From NCBI RefSeq assembly GCF_000801105.2, contig NC_079519.1, positions 14,491,547 to 14,555,546 on the forward strand: a stretch of DNA of 64,000 bases, read 5' to 3'. Below the pieces are notes generated by a model. The model searched no databases, was not told where the DNA came from, and saw nothing but the letters and a program-made list of their open reading frames with translations. Each line of letters begins with the position of its first letter. Position 1 is the first letter of the stretch. Position numbers and translations under genes: made by a program. The stretch is from Raphanus sativus. Its lineage: Eukaryota > Streptophyta > Magnoliopsida > Brassicales > Brassicaceae. Shown here piece by piece: positions 43,153-54,453 of the stretch.

Positions 43153-44898
43153 ATGGCAGAAATGAGCGAATTGGAGAAGAGAGTGAACTCCTTGTCATCC
43201 GGATCCAGCAGCCCACCGTCACGCCGTGACACAAACATGCGAAATCCTTTGAGCCCAGCTCCCATGTCGTTTGTTTCTTCGGGATCCCCGCAAGTGGGTC
43301 CCACATCAACAGTTAGGGAGGACGAGTTATGCGATTGGTGAAAAGGTATTCACTTCCTTCTTCCGTTGTTCTTCGCGTTCCTAGACTGTCAGAGCGGGCT
43401 TCCGGTGGTATGCCCGAGGAGATTGCTATATATGAGGCTTTCTTCGAATCGGGCTTCAGAGGCGACATACCATCGTTGGTATCGAGTCTCTGCAGCTACT
43501 TCCATATTTCTCCATCCTAGCTTAATCCTCCAGCTTGGCGCATCCTCATAGCTATCCAAAACCTTGGAGATGAAGAAGATCTGGCTTTCGGAGTTACTGA
43601 AGTACTTTTTTCTTATCATCTGGCTCCGATCAATGGGCACGAGGGGCGTTTTCATCTTCGTCCGAGATCGGGGCTTCCCATAGTCGAGGTACTTCCCAAG
43701 ACTGATCGGAAGGGATTGGCTTTTGTGAAGAAATGGCCAGAGAGATATGTTTTTATGACTCTCCCAGGATCCCATTATCGGTGGAACTTCGTAGGTAAGG
43801 GGTTTTAGTAGGGAACTCACTCAGCTCCCGTCGAGGGCGAACGCAATGTTCTTCAGGTACAGAAGCTTCCCCTCGAGCAACGCCGCGTGGAGCATGCGCC
43901 GTAGCAAGCTATGGGGTAAGTTATTTCTTTGCGACCTACAAGTATTCCTCTTTCACATAATAACTCACGAAATATCTCTTTTTCAGAAGGCAAAAGGGCA
44001 GGAGATCCTGAAGATCCGATGGTGGCTTTTAAGAAGACCACGGATGCCATATCGGCAAGAAGAGACTCATCCAGTAGGAATGCTTCGGGCGATGGAGCCG
44101 CGACTGTTAGTAACAAGCGTAGGATGATAATGAGGGATGGCGACTCCTCTCCATCACGAGGCGGCAGGCCTAGGGAAGGTGTAAGCACGCGTTCACAGCG
44201 ACCGTTGCTGATTGGATACTCATCCGGAGGGTTGTCTGACGTGCTGGCTGAATTGAATGCCAACGTGTTCGCGAGGATGCAGACTCTTCCCTCGGACAAG
44301 GACTCCTCTAGGATTGTTCAGCAGGTCCAGGGCGAACTCCTTTGGGTGAGATATGGATAAGACCTTGTATTATGAGTCCGCAGTTTATAAGACTTGTTTT
44401 CCTACGCAGGTCCTTTTTGATTTGCTTCATCTAAAGGACCAAATAGTGGAGGAGGCTTCATCAATGAATCGAGATGAGGTTTTGGAATTAACCCATCAAT
44501 TGTCTGAGGAGAAGAGTAGGCGTGTTGCGAAGGAACTGGAACTGAGGGACCTTCAAGCAAAGGTTCGGGTCATCGAGGGTTCAGTAGAAATTGCTTCAGC
44601 TGAATCGCTTCAATTGAGCCGAGAGAAGCAGGAGCTGGAGGAGACTATCGTTAAACTTCAAATGGAGGCGGAGACTTCGAAAAATATGACGACCATGGTT
44701 GTGAATGGTGCAAGGATCATCGCCCGTTGGGAAGTAATGAGAGAGTGGCATAAAGGACAGGTCCAGAATTGGAACTTGCACAAGGAGTTCTCTCAGTACA
44801 AGACGGTGGTTTTGGCTGAAGCGGAACTCGAGGGTACTGAACCTCTCTCCTTTGAAGATGAACCAGCTATTCCTTCATCTAGGCGTGGCAGGCCTTAG
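43153..44898 (+). pseudogene. T3 antisense ORF copy 2 (Transposase_28-like plus coiled coil), multi-exon
   Basis: Exon 1 starts MAEMSELEKRVNSLSSGSSS. After a frame break near 43340 the conserved domain reads RYSLPSSVVLRVPRLSERAS, ESGFRGDIPSLVSSLCSYFH, then LNPPAWRILIAIQNLGDEED, ending near 43800. Probable introns are GTAAG...TTTCAG at 43916-43986 and GTGAG...CGCAG at about 44346-44409. The middle exon is Ser/Arg-rich (44000-44345). The last exon (44410-44898) is a long coiled coil (LHLKDQIVEEASSMNRDEVL, LSREKQELEETIVKLQMEAE), ending SSRRGRP and TAG. The intron positions are shared with copy 1. Function is unknown. Confidence 0.75.
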
Positions 44899-45257
44899 AG
44901 GATATCCGAGCTTTTTGTAATAACGGCTTTAGGCGATCCGTCCTTGCTAAAACAATGTTTTTCATATGCTTTTCTTGTCCCTTGAATTTTATCGTTGAAT
45001 AATACCCTTTGCTTTTGTTCGTCTTTTGTTCGGAATGGTTCGTAAGACCTTTGAGCGCGATCTCCTGGGCGGAGTTTTAGGGCCTAGGATTGGGATCCTC
45101 TTGTGGCGCCGATAATTCAGGGGTATAGCCCTTGCCGAACACATTTCGTATCTTTAGAACACGGGAGTGTCTAGATGGGCTCGTAGACATGTTGTAAGGG
45201 ATGGATCCTTGGAAGGGCTAATAATGCGAGAGGGACAGATCTTACGTGGGAGCTGAC
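44899..45257. other. 3' flank of T3 aORF
   Basis: There is no gene. It matches the reverse complement of about 13200-13470 and, almost exactly, 48025-48280. It would hold the 3' UTR of the aORF transcript (TTGAATAATACC region). Confidence 0.6.
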
Positions 45258-45845
45258 TGTTGGGCCCAAATATGACCCCCTAGCTAGTGATAGACAATAA
45301 GAAATGATAACGGGCCGCGAAAGGCCCATCATGAATTCAATCTTCAAAAACAGCTAAGTCAGATCCGGAGGCCGTGAGCTGGAGATGTTCATCAGAGAGG
45401 TCAAGGAAAAGAGGCAGCTCGTTGACAAGTAAACAGACGCAGGACCCGGTCAAAGAGGTAGCTCGTGGACAAATAAATAGGCGCAGGACCCGGTCAAAGG
45501 GGAGCTATTACAAATCCCTCAAATCACGGAGGGGGTCTCGGAAACCTATTGGTAGCAACTGACGGAGCCTGGAGCTATTTAAAGAGAAATTGAATCAAGA
45601 AAGAAGATCTGTTCAACCCATATTCCACTCGATTCTGAAAACATTCTTATTATTGTAACATTCTTATAATCTTTGTATCCATCGAAGATCATCTCTTGTA
45701 AACGTTCTTTTACCGAAAATCATTAATACAAATCGAAGTTCATTCAACAAGTTCTTACGAGATTCAGCCCACGATTATCTTTCCCTAATCATTTTCTAAA
45801 CTATAAACCTGACCTAAAATCAGGAGGTGAGTTTAATCCCTCACA
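45258..45845 (+). repeat. 5' LTR of T2
   Basis: It starts TGTTGGGCCC and ends TTTAATCCCTCACA (588 bp). Its final part matches 6651-6887. Two near-identical segments of about 40 bp (CAGGACCCGGTCAAAG with flanks) occur in tandem at 45430-45500. Confidence 0.9.
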
Positions 45846-45847
45846 AT

Positions 45848-45865
45848 TGGCGCCGTCTATTGGGA
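45848..45865 (+). other. PBS of T2
   Basis: TGGCGCCGTCTATTGGGA lies two bases after the LTR. It is distinct from the T1 and Athila-type sites. The cognate tRNA was not assigned. Confidence 0.8.
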
Positions 45866-45898
45866 AGAAACAATCGAATCCCTTACCCTAACTTTAGG

Positions 45899-47693
45899 AT
45901 GAATCCTACAGATCAGACAACAAATCCGTCTGACCTTAACCTCCCGATTCAGAGCGATGGCTCACCGAACGATGGAGGCTCTACTCTCGTAACCTCGGAG
46001 CCTCGACGTGGCGACCATCGATCCGGACAACAGCCTCCGATTAGCGTTCGAACGAGACAGACTACAACCGGAGCTACTAACCCGAGATCGTCAAGTGGAA
46101 CCGCCCCCGGGCTTCCAGTCACCGAGAATCCTCAGCAGCAAGCCGTTCCGAATCAAACGGAGGCTCAGCTTTCTGAGATTCGTCAGATGATGATGCAACT
46201 GGTAGACAAAGCTCAGGAAAGTGAGCGTACGATGCATCAGCTAGCTATTCGACAGCATTGATTCGAAGAGATAACGAGATCTCTAGACACAATAACCCAA
46301 CCACCGCAACGTCAAGCTCCGGGGGTCACTTTCCCAAATCGATTGACAGATCCCTCATTCCCCCGAGGACGTTTAGACTTTTCCCCTGATAACACTGCTC
46401 CGGAAGGACGGGGATCTGCTTTCCAGACACCTCGTACTGGGGCAGCTCCCATGTTTAACCCACCTATTACCAGTGCTATGAGAAGCAACGTAGCGACAAC
46501 CAGTTCCACACCCAGTCAGGTCACTGACCGGAGCACTCGCTTACCTCCTCCGCCGCCTGATTTTTGTTCCGGAGCAGGAATATCCTTCCCATCTGGGGGC
46601 AGAACATCAGCTTCGATTTATCAAACCAGAAGCTCAACCCCGAATGGGGACGAGTATCAAAGGATAGACTCCGATAACCCAAGAGCTGGTGAGCGACTTA
46701 GCCCACCAACTGCATGGGAGGATGAGCCAACACGATTCCGTCAGGAACCTGCCCGTCGGGTACCTACTAACGACCCAAATGTCCTTTCCTTAGAGGGACC
46801 TGAAGCTATCCGTAGATACATGGAACGAACTCACGCAGCTCTCCAAAAATTGGGAGCTCAAGTCCATAAAGCTACGAGCTCAGCTCCCGAAATCCATAGC
46901 TTGTTCGAGGAAACTCGTGGAACTCCATTCACTGACAGAATTGCCAGCTCCTACATAAGAGATACCCGAAAAATCAGAATTCCCGAGTATGATGGGACCT
47001 CTGACCCAAAGGCCTATTTGAGAGCTTTCCGATTGGCTATCGTGAAAGCCCATTTTACACAGGAAGAATGTGAAGCAGGTTACTGCAGGACATTCGCCGA
47101 AAACTTGGTTGGAACAGCCCTTGAGTGGTTCTCTGGTCTCGAACCAGCCTTGATAGATAGTTTCGATCAGTTAACTAGTGCCTTCATGAAGCAGTACTCG
47201 ACCCATATCTTGAAGCAAGCCTCCGAGGCCGACCTTTGGAAGGTCAGACAAGGAATGGGGGACTCACTACGAGTCTACATCAAGAAATTCAGGGCAGTAA
47301 GAACTAAGCTCTCGAATCCCAACGACCTAGTCGCCATCGAGGCTCTTAGGAGAGGACTGTTCTATAAATCGAAGTTCTGGTCGGAGCTAACACTCAAATA
47401 CTCCTCCAACTATCGATGATGCTCTTCATAAAGCCACCAGATACATTACTTTGGAGGAGGAGACAGCTGCACTGGATAAACTCCACAAGAAACCTCAGAA
47501 TCACTCGAAAGGTGAATCCTCTGAGGCAAAGGGACCTCATAAAAGGGGGAACCTCCGAAACAATCAAACTCAGGGTGAACATTCATATGCAATCGAGGAG
47601 GACAAGGAAGAGAAACCTGTCGCCGCAGCAAACAAAACTCCCTGGTCAAAAGGCTTTGATAAAAAAAACATTGCTCTTATCATGATCGAGAAG
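45899..47693 (+). pseudogene. T2 gag
   Basis: From ATG 45899 the frame is open to a TGA at 46259 that most simply replaces CGA. It continues in the same frame to 47419 with the gag core RIPEYDGTSDPKAYLRAFRL, LEWFSGLEPALIDSFDQLTS, ALRRGLFYKSKFW. A one-base insertion near 47395 shifts it, and it resumes as IDDALHKATRYITLEEETAA. The N-terminal 350 residues are Pro/Ser/Thr-rich. It stops at 47693 before the zinc knuckle, where unrelated sequence is joined. Confidence 0.9.
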
Positions 47694-48280
47694 GGCCATC
47701 GAGGGTTCAGTTGAAATTGCTTCAGCTGAATCGCTTCAATTGAGCCGAGAGAAGCAGGAGCTGGAGGAGACTATCGTTAAACTTCAAACAGAGGCGGAGA
47801 CTTTGAAAAATATGACGACCATGGTTGTGAATGGTGCAAGGATCATCGCCCGTTGGGAAGTTATGAGAGAGTGGCATAAAGGGCAGGTCCAGAATTGGAA
47901 CTTGGACAAGGAGTTCTCTCAGTACAAGACGGTGGTTTTGGCTGAAGCGGAACTCGAGGGTACTGAACCTCCCTCCTTTGAAGATGAACCAGCTATTCCT
48001 TCATCTAGGCGTGGCAGGCCTTAGAGGATATCCGAGCTTTTTGTAATAACGGCTTTGGGCGGTCCGTCCTTGCTAAAACAATGTTTTTCATATGCTTTTC
48101 TTGTCCCTTGAATTTTATCGTTGAATAATACCCTTTGCTTTTGTTCGTCTTTCGTTTGGAATGGTTCGTAAGACCTTTGAGCGCGATCTCCTGGGCGGAG
48201 TTTTAGGGCCTAGGATCGGGATCCTCTTGTGGCGCCGATAATTCAGTGGTATAGCCCTTGCCGAACACATTTCGTATCTT
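47694..48280 (+). pseudogene. Duplicate of the T3 aORF coiled-coil exon and 3' flank
   Basis: It matches 44569-45163 almost exactly: SREKQELEETIVKLQTEAET and RPSS-free tail ending SSRRGRP at 48024. Left and right junctions are abrupt, into T2 gag and into an A2 LTR. So one repeat block (T3 tail, T2 LTR, gag) is followed by a second T3 tail. Confidence 0.9.
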
Positions 48281-49146
48281 TAAGCCATTGTTGACGGCTA
48301 CGCTTTAGACGCTCTTTACGCTTTCATTGTTTCTCTTAGGAGAGAAGGGAGGAACTCCTTGAGAGTCCTCCTGGAACTCCTTTGCTTTTGGATTATTTAT
48401 CTATTGCTTTTCATCTATTCATCTATGATTTCTGTGACAAACTTCATGTATGAATAGATCCACCTGTTAGATCTATGGTTCAGATAGGTTTGTGGGATTA
48501 GCCCCAAACTATACTTGCTAAGTTGTGATATTCATCAAATGGATTGAACTCTATGCTTGTTCTAGATTAGATAACTAGAACATAGATCACTAGGATCTTT
48601 GATTATCTTGAATTATCCATTTGAGCTTGCCTGTCTCCCGTTGAGAAAAACGACAGTTCCTCCTTGAGACCTTGTGGTCATATTCGGCTCGCGCCTAGGC
48701 AGATCTAGAAGCCGTCGATCGATATCCCGACAGGTGAATCGATCGGCGCTGCGAAAGGTGTATCGCTCGATATCTCAAAAGGATATCGACCGACTCTTTT
48801 TCTGTGTTATCATGCGAAAGGTGTGGCCAAAGATCTAGATATTTTAACCAGTGATTCATTCACATATGTTAAGCGGCTGAGATCTATAGTATCATGCAAA
48901 CAACTTATTAAAGCATTTATAGAGATTATAATCTCCATTCCTGAATAGAAGCCCTAGATCTAGCTACCATCCTTCCATCAAACAGCTCATTGCCAAGCTG
49001 AACAATTATATTGTTCATCTTGTTTACTGTTTTATTTACTGATTTACCATATTCATTTACTGCTTTATAATTTACTTACTGTTAGCCTACCTTAATCATA
49101 ACTATTAGATCTAGTGTGTGCCTTAGCTCCTTGTGGATTCGATCCA
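48281..49146 (+). repeat. A2 LTR fragment (3' two-thirds)
   Basis: It corresponds to about 50151-51016 of the next LTR, starting AAGCCATTGTTGACGGC and ending at GATTCGATCC, where the sequence switches to A2 3' internal DNA. Both the LTR start and the last 70 bp are missing. Confidence 0.9.
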
Positions 49147-49636
49147 CTTTGTCAAAATGTATGAGTTACAAATGCAAATGTCCATGAGATAAACTAGATG
49201 ACCTGTGTTTGGCATCAAAACCTATTGAAATTGAAACTAATAAGAGATCCAGAGAAGAGAGATGAGGGGAGAAAGGGATCATAGAAGACTACCTGTGTGT
49301 TCAGAAACTTGTTTGAGTTGAATCCATGTGTCCTTTGATCGATACTCCCAAGGTAAAGCCTACACTTTTATTTTTATGCAAGAAATGAGGTTAGTAGAGG
49401 GGATTGTCAGACAGGATCTGTTAGGTTGTGGAACTAGTGGAATTTGGTTGCTATACTAGGATATTGTATAATGTGCTTCTAAGGTTAGGATGTTTAATGA
49501 TTTGGTAATCACTACTAGAGAGAAGATGAACTGAGTTTTCAAAATCATTTGAGTCCCTACAGCTTTCAAACCTCTTTCAGAGAGACTGCCTGTTGGTTTT
49601 GCTTGAGGACAAGCAAAAAGGTAAGTCTGGGGGAGT
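49147..49636 (+). other. A2 3' internal region before LTR, truncated unit
   Basis: It is colinear with 52386-52874 and 59430-59918, including TTGCTTGAGGACAAGC and the polypurine tract AAGTCTGGGGGAG. It has no gene. It is the tail of an array unit whose body has been deleted. Confidence 0.85.
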
Positions 49637-51086
49637 TGATATACCATGGATTTTACTCATTTTTATCCATGTTATATAAGTGTTTTATATACTATTTACT
49701 ATGTATTGGAGTCTATTTAGAGTATTTACAGGTTCAGGGACGATTTGGAGATATATGGTGATTTTGGTGTCTTTTGGGGTCTTTCGAGTGTAGAACTGCA
49801 CAGACGCTTCAGATGTTTAGTTCTCGATGGAGATCTTCCCACTGTTGGATTTATCTCATCTTTTGACACAAGATAGAGCTTTGAGTTAGCTTTTCAATGC
49901 CACCGGTTTGAGATCAATCCAACGGTTAGATCGGAAGTTATGCCCATTGTACTGAAGAGTGGTCATTCTGCCTCGCGAGAGAAGGCTGTCGAGAAGAGGA
50001 TTGTATGTCGATCGACACAGCACACTGCATGTCGATCGACAGGGACATCAGAACGTGGGCTGAGTATATTTCATGACCGACTGAAGCCCAGGAGTCACCA
50101 CAAAGTTACCAAAATACCCTTGACGAACAGAAACCCTATTTATGTTATTTCTAAGCCATTGTTGACGGCTACGCTTTAGACGCTGTTTACGCTTTCAATG
50201 TTTCTCTTAGGAGAGAAGGGAGGAACTCCTTGAGAGTCCTCCTGGAACTCCTTTGCTTTTGGATTATTTATCTATTGCTTTTAATCTATTCATCTATGAT
50301 TTCTGTGACAAACTTCATATCTGAATAGATCCACCTGTTAGATCTATGGTTCAGATATGTTTGTGGGATTAGCCCCAAACTATACTTGCTAAGTTGTGAT
50401 ATTCATCAAATGGATTGAACTCTATGTTTGTTCTAGATTAGCTAACTAGAACATAGATCACTAGGATCTTTGATTATCTTGAATTATCCATTTGAACTTG
50501 CCTGTCTCCCGTTGAGAAAAACGACAGTTCCTCCTTGAGACCTTGTGGTCATATTAGGCTCGCGCCTAGGCAGATCTAGAAGCCGTCGATCGATATCCCG
50601 ACAGGTGAATCGATCGGCGCTGCAAAAGGTGTATCGCTCGATATCTCAAAAGGATATCGACCGACTCTTTTTCTGTGTCATCATGCGAAAGGTGTGGCCA
50701 GAGATCTAGATATTTTAACCAGTGATTCATTCACATATGTTAAGCGGCTGAGATCTATAGTATCATGCAAGCAACTTATTAAAGCATTTATAAAGATTAT
50801 AATCTCCATTCCTGAATAGAAGCCCTAGATCTAGCTACCATCCTTCCATCAAACAGCTCATTGCCAAGCTGAACAATTATATTGTTCATCTTGTTTACTA
50901 TTTTATTTACTGCTTTACCGTATTCATTTACTGCTTTATAATTTATTTACTGTTAGCCTACCTTAATCATAACTATTAGATCTAGTGTGTGCCTTAGCTC
51001 CTTGTGGATTCGATCCCTAATTACTACAACTTGACCTCTTTTGATGAGAGTAAAAATCACTCCTTAGGGTAATTTGAGTGATATCA
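49637..51086 (+). repeat. A2 array LTR 1 (1450 bp)
   Basis: It starts TGATATACCATGG and ends GAGTGATATCA. It carries a TCGATCGACA pair at about 50009 and 50032, and more at about 50585, 50607 and 50652. A weak TATA (TATTTAT) is at 50137-50143. It is followed by a PBS with one change (TTGTCGGGG). Confidence 0.95.
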
Positions 51087-51090
51087 AATT

Positions 51091-51107
51091 TGGCGCCGTT
51101 GTCGGGG
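51091..51107 (+). other. A2 PBS, array unit 1
   Basis: TGGCGCCGTTGTCGGGG differs by one base from the tRNA-Asp-type TGGCGCCGTTGCCGGGG found in units 2 and 3. Confidence 0.88.
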
Positions 51108-51215
51108 AGCTTCGATCGCCATTAGATCTTGTTTAGTTTTTGTTTAGGTTTTATTATTGTTCAAAAATCTCATAAAATATTTTTCTTCTGTTTCAGGTAC
51201 ATACCAGAAGCGACA

Positions 51216-51860
51216 ATGAAGAAAGGATTTTTAGCTTATTCAAAGAAGCAACCTGCTGGTTTATGCACGATTCGTAAGTCTACGAGGGATGTAACGATCG
51301 ACACCTTCCAAGCAGCATCGATCGATAGCATACACCACAAATCGATCGACATCGTCCATCACGAATCGATCGACACCCTACAAGAACCGGTGATCGACAG
51401 AGTACACAAATCGTCAAACGACACTGTTCACGCGAACACTGTTCACATGGGTACTGTTAATCGAGGTACTGTTCATCGTGGTACTATTCACGAGGGTACT
51501 GTTCATCAAGGTACTATTCATCCGATTACTATTCATCCGATTACTGTTCATCCCGGTACTATTCATCGAGGTACTGTTCACGAAAACACTGTTCACCCGA
51601 ACACTGTTCATCCGAATTCGATCGACACTATTCATTTTATGTCGATCGATACTGTTTATCGTGACACTGTTCATCGCGACACTATTCATCCGACGTCGAT
51701 CGACACTGTTCATCCCGTGTCGATCGATACTGTTCACTTCAACACTGTTCACCGAAGCACTGTTCACGGAAGCACTGTTCACCGAAACACTGTTTATCGT
51801 GGTACTGTTCATCGCGACACTGTTCACCGACTGTGTTACACTGGAGACAATGTAATTTAA
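51216..51860 (+). pseudogene. A2 TVH-repeat ORF, truncated (unit 1)
   Basis: It starts at ATG 51216 (MKKGFLAYSKKQPAGLCTIR), after the acceptor-like CTGTTTCAG. SIDSIHHKSIDIVHH-type text leads into about 35 pentapeptides of the form xxTVH or xxTIH. It ends in DRLCYTGDNVI because the deletion brings in non-coding 3' sequence. It lacks both gag-like domains. Confidence 0.85.
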
Positions 51861-52874
51861 GTCTGGGGGGATTACTAATATCTATCTACTTGATGAATCT
51901 TATTTAAAACGTTTTCAAAAAGTTTTTATTGAGTAAGAAGGGGATATAATCTTAATCGATTTATTACTTGTCATCTAACCACTCTTTAGACCAGTCTTAG
52001 ATTTACTAACTTCAGAAGTACTAGAGATACTAAAGTGGATCAACCTGTCAACTATGTTTGCACTTGCTGAGATTGTTTAAAGGAACCAAAGCTGACCTCC
52101 AACCTAATACTGACTTGATTTGCTTGTCTTGGGGCTTGGTATACAAGGGATCGGAATCCTCCTGCAAGTCTGGAAGGTAAAAAATCCATGTGTTTCTGGT
52201 TCCCTTCCTTCTCTCTCTTCGGCATCTTAAGATCTAAGTTTATAAAAAAAAGATTGATATGATTTCTTGAGAGGCAGAGGGATAGGTAAATTACCTACGA
52301 CCCCATTATTCCAAATCTCAAGGATGATCACACATTGTGGAAAAGTGGGATAGGTAAATTACCTAAGACCCCATTATTCGCTACACTTTGTCAAAATGTA
52401 TGAGTTACAAATGCAAATGTCAATGAGATAGACTAGATGACCTGTGTTGGCATCAAAACCTATTGAAATTGAAACTAATAAGAGATCCAGAGAAGAGAGA
52501 TGAGAGGAGAAAGCGATAAGAGAAGACTACCTGTGTGTTCAAAAACTTGTTTGAGTTGAATCTATGTGTCCTTTGATCGATACTCCCAAGGTAAAGCCTA
52601 CACTTTTATTTTTATGCAAGAAATGAGGTTAGTAGAGGGGATTGTCAGACAGGATCTGTTAGGTTGTGGAACTAGTGGAATTTGGTTGCTATACTAGGAT
52701 ATTGTATAATGTGCTTCTAAGGTTAGGATGTTTAATGATTTGGTTTGCACTACTAGAGAGAAGATGAACTGAGTTTTCAAAATCATTTGAGTCCCTACTG
52801 CTTTCAAACCTCTTTCAGAGAGACTGCCTGTTGGTTTTGCTTGAGGACAAGCAAAAGGGTAAGTCTGGGGGAGT
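51861..52874. other. A2 3' internal non-coding region, unit 1
   Basis: It begins with GTCTGGGGGGATTAC and runs to the polypurine tract AAGTCTGGGGGAG at 52861-52873. A GATAGGTAAATTACCT segment (52280-52295) recurs at 52350-52365, and within it GGTAAATTACC is a perfect short palindrome. There is no gene. Confidence 0.75.
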
Positions 52875-54324
52875 TGATATACCATGGATTTTATCCATTT
52901 TTATCCATGTTATATAAGTGTTTTATATACTATTTACTATGTATTGGAGTCTATTTAGAGTATTTACAGGTTCAGGGACGATTTGGAGATATATGGTGAT
53001 TTTGGTGTCTTTTGGAGTCTTTCGAGTGCAGAACTGCACAGACGCTTCAGATATTTAGTTCTCGATGGAGATCTTCCCACTGTTGGATTTATCTCATCTT
53101 TTGTCACAAGATAGAACTTTGAGTTAGCTTTCCAATGCCACCGGTTTGAGATCAATCCAACGGTTAGATCAGAAGTTATGCTCATGTTACTGAAGAGTGG
53201 TCAGTCTGCCTCGCGAGAGAAGGCTGTGGAGAAGAGGATTGTATGTCGATCGACACAGCACACTGCATGTCGATCGACAGGGACATCAGAACGTGGGCTG
53301 AGTATATTTCATGACCGACTGAAGCCCAGGAGTCACCACAAAGTTACCAAAATACCCTTGACGAACAGAAACCCTATTTATGTTATTTCTAAGCCATTGT
53401 TGACGGCTACGCTTTAGATGCTCTTTACGCTTTCATTGTTTCTCTTAGAAGAGAAGGGAGGAACTCCTTGAGAGTCCTCCTGGAACTCCTTTGATTTTGG
53501 ATTATTTATCTATTGCTTTTCGTCTATTCATCTATGATTTCTGTGACAAACTTCATGTCTGAATAGATCCACCTGTTAGATCTATGGTTCAGATAGGTTT
53601 GTGGGATTAGCCCCAAACTATACTTGCTAAGTTGTGATATTCATCAAATGGATTGAACTCTATGCTTGTTCTAGATTAGCTAACTAGAACATAGATCACT
53701 AGGATCTTTGATTATCTTGAATTATCCATTTGAGCTTGCCTGTCTCCCGTTGAGAAAAACGACAGTTCCTCCTTGAGACCTTGTGGTCATATTCGGCTCG
53801 CGCCTAGGCAGATCTAGAAGCCGTCGATCGATATCCCGACAGGTGAATCGATCGGCGCTGCGAAAGGTGTATCGCTCGATATCTCAAAAGGATATCGACC
53901 GACTCTTTTTCTGTGTCATCATGCGAAAAGTGTGGCCAGAGATCTAGATATTTTAACCAGTGATTCATTCACATATGTTAAGCGGCTGAGATCTATAGTA
54001 TCATGCAAGCAACTTATTAAAGCATTTATAGAGATTATAATCTCCAATCCTGAATAGAAGCCCTAGATCTAGCTACCATCCTTCCATCAAACAGCTCATT
54101 GCCAAGCTGAACAATTATATTGTTCATCTTGTTTACTGTTTTATTTACTGCTTTACCATATTCATTTACTGCTTTATAATTTATTTACTGTTAGCCTACC
54201 TTAATCATAACTATTAGATCTAGTGTGTGCCTTAGCTCCTTGTGGATTCGACCCGTAAGTACTACAACTTGACCTCTTTTGATGAGAGTAAAAATCACTC
54301 CTTAGGGTAATTTGAGTGATATCA
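52875..54324 (+). repeat. A2 array LTR 2 (1450 bp)
   Basis: It has the same termini and length as LTR 1 with scattered base differences. It serves as 3' LTR of unit 1 and 5' LTR of unit 2. TCGATCGACA motifs are at about 53247 and 53270. Confidence 0.96.
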
Positions 54325-54328
54325 AATT

Positions 54329-54345
54329 TGGCGCCGTTGCCGGGG
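54329..54345 (+). other. A2 PBS, array unit 2
   Basis: TGGCGCCGTTGCCGGGG, the tRNA-Asp-type primer site typical of Athila elements. Confidence 0.92.
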
Positions 54346-54453
54346 AGCTTCGATCGCCATTAGATCTTGTTTAGTTTTTGTTTAGGTTTTATTATTGTTC
54401 AAAAATCTCATAAAATTTTTTTCTTCTGTTTCAGGTACATACCAGAAGCGACA

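Larger units (their letters stand above)
45258..47693 (+). mobile_element. T2 Tat-like element, 3' truncated (LTR, PBS, gag)
   Basis: A 588-bp LTR is followed by a PBS and a gag reading frame. The sequence stops within the gag tail at 47693 and continues as a copy of the T3 aORF tail. There is no pol and no second LTR. Confidence 0.88.
51087..52874 (+). mobile_element. A2 array unit 1 internal region, internally deleted
   Basis: It matches the start of unit 2 to about 51830 and then continues with the sequence equivalent to 58899 onwards, so about 3.8 kb is missing. It retains the PBS, the repeat part of the ORF and the polypurine tract, giving a short LTR-to-LTR unit. Confidence 0.9.

Noticed and set aside
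51414..51827. MNSV-repeat protein on the minus strand of the A2 arrays
   Set aside because: Open only because the repeat is a multiple of three without stops in that frame. It starts inside the array and has no other coding feature. Kept as a finding about frame openness but not as a gene.
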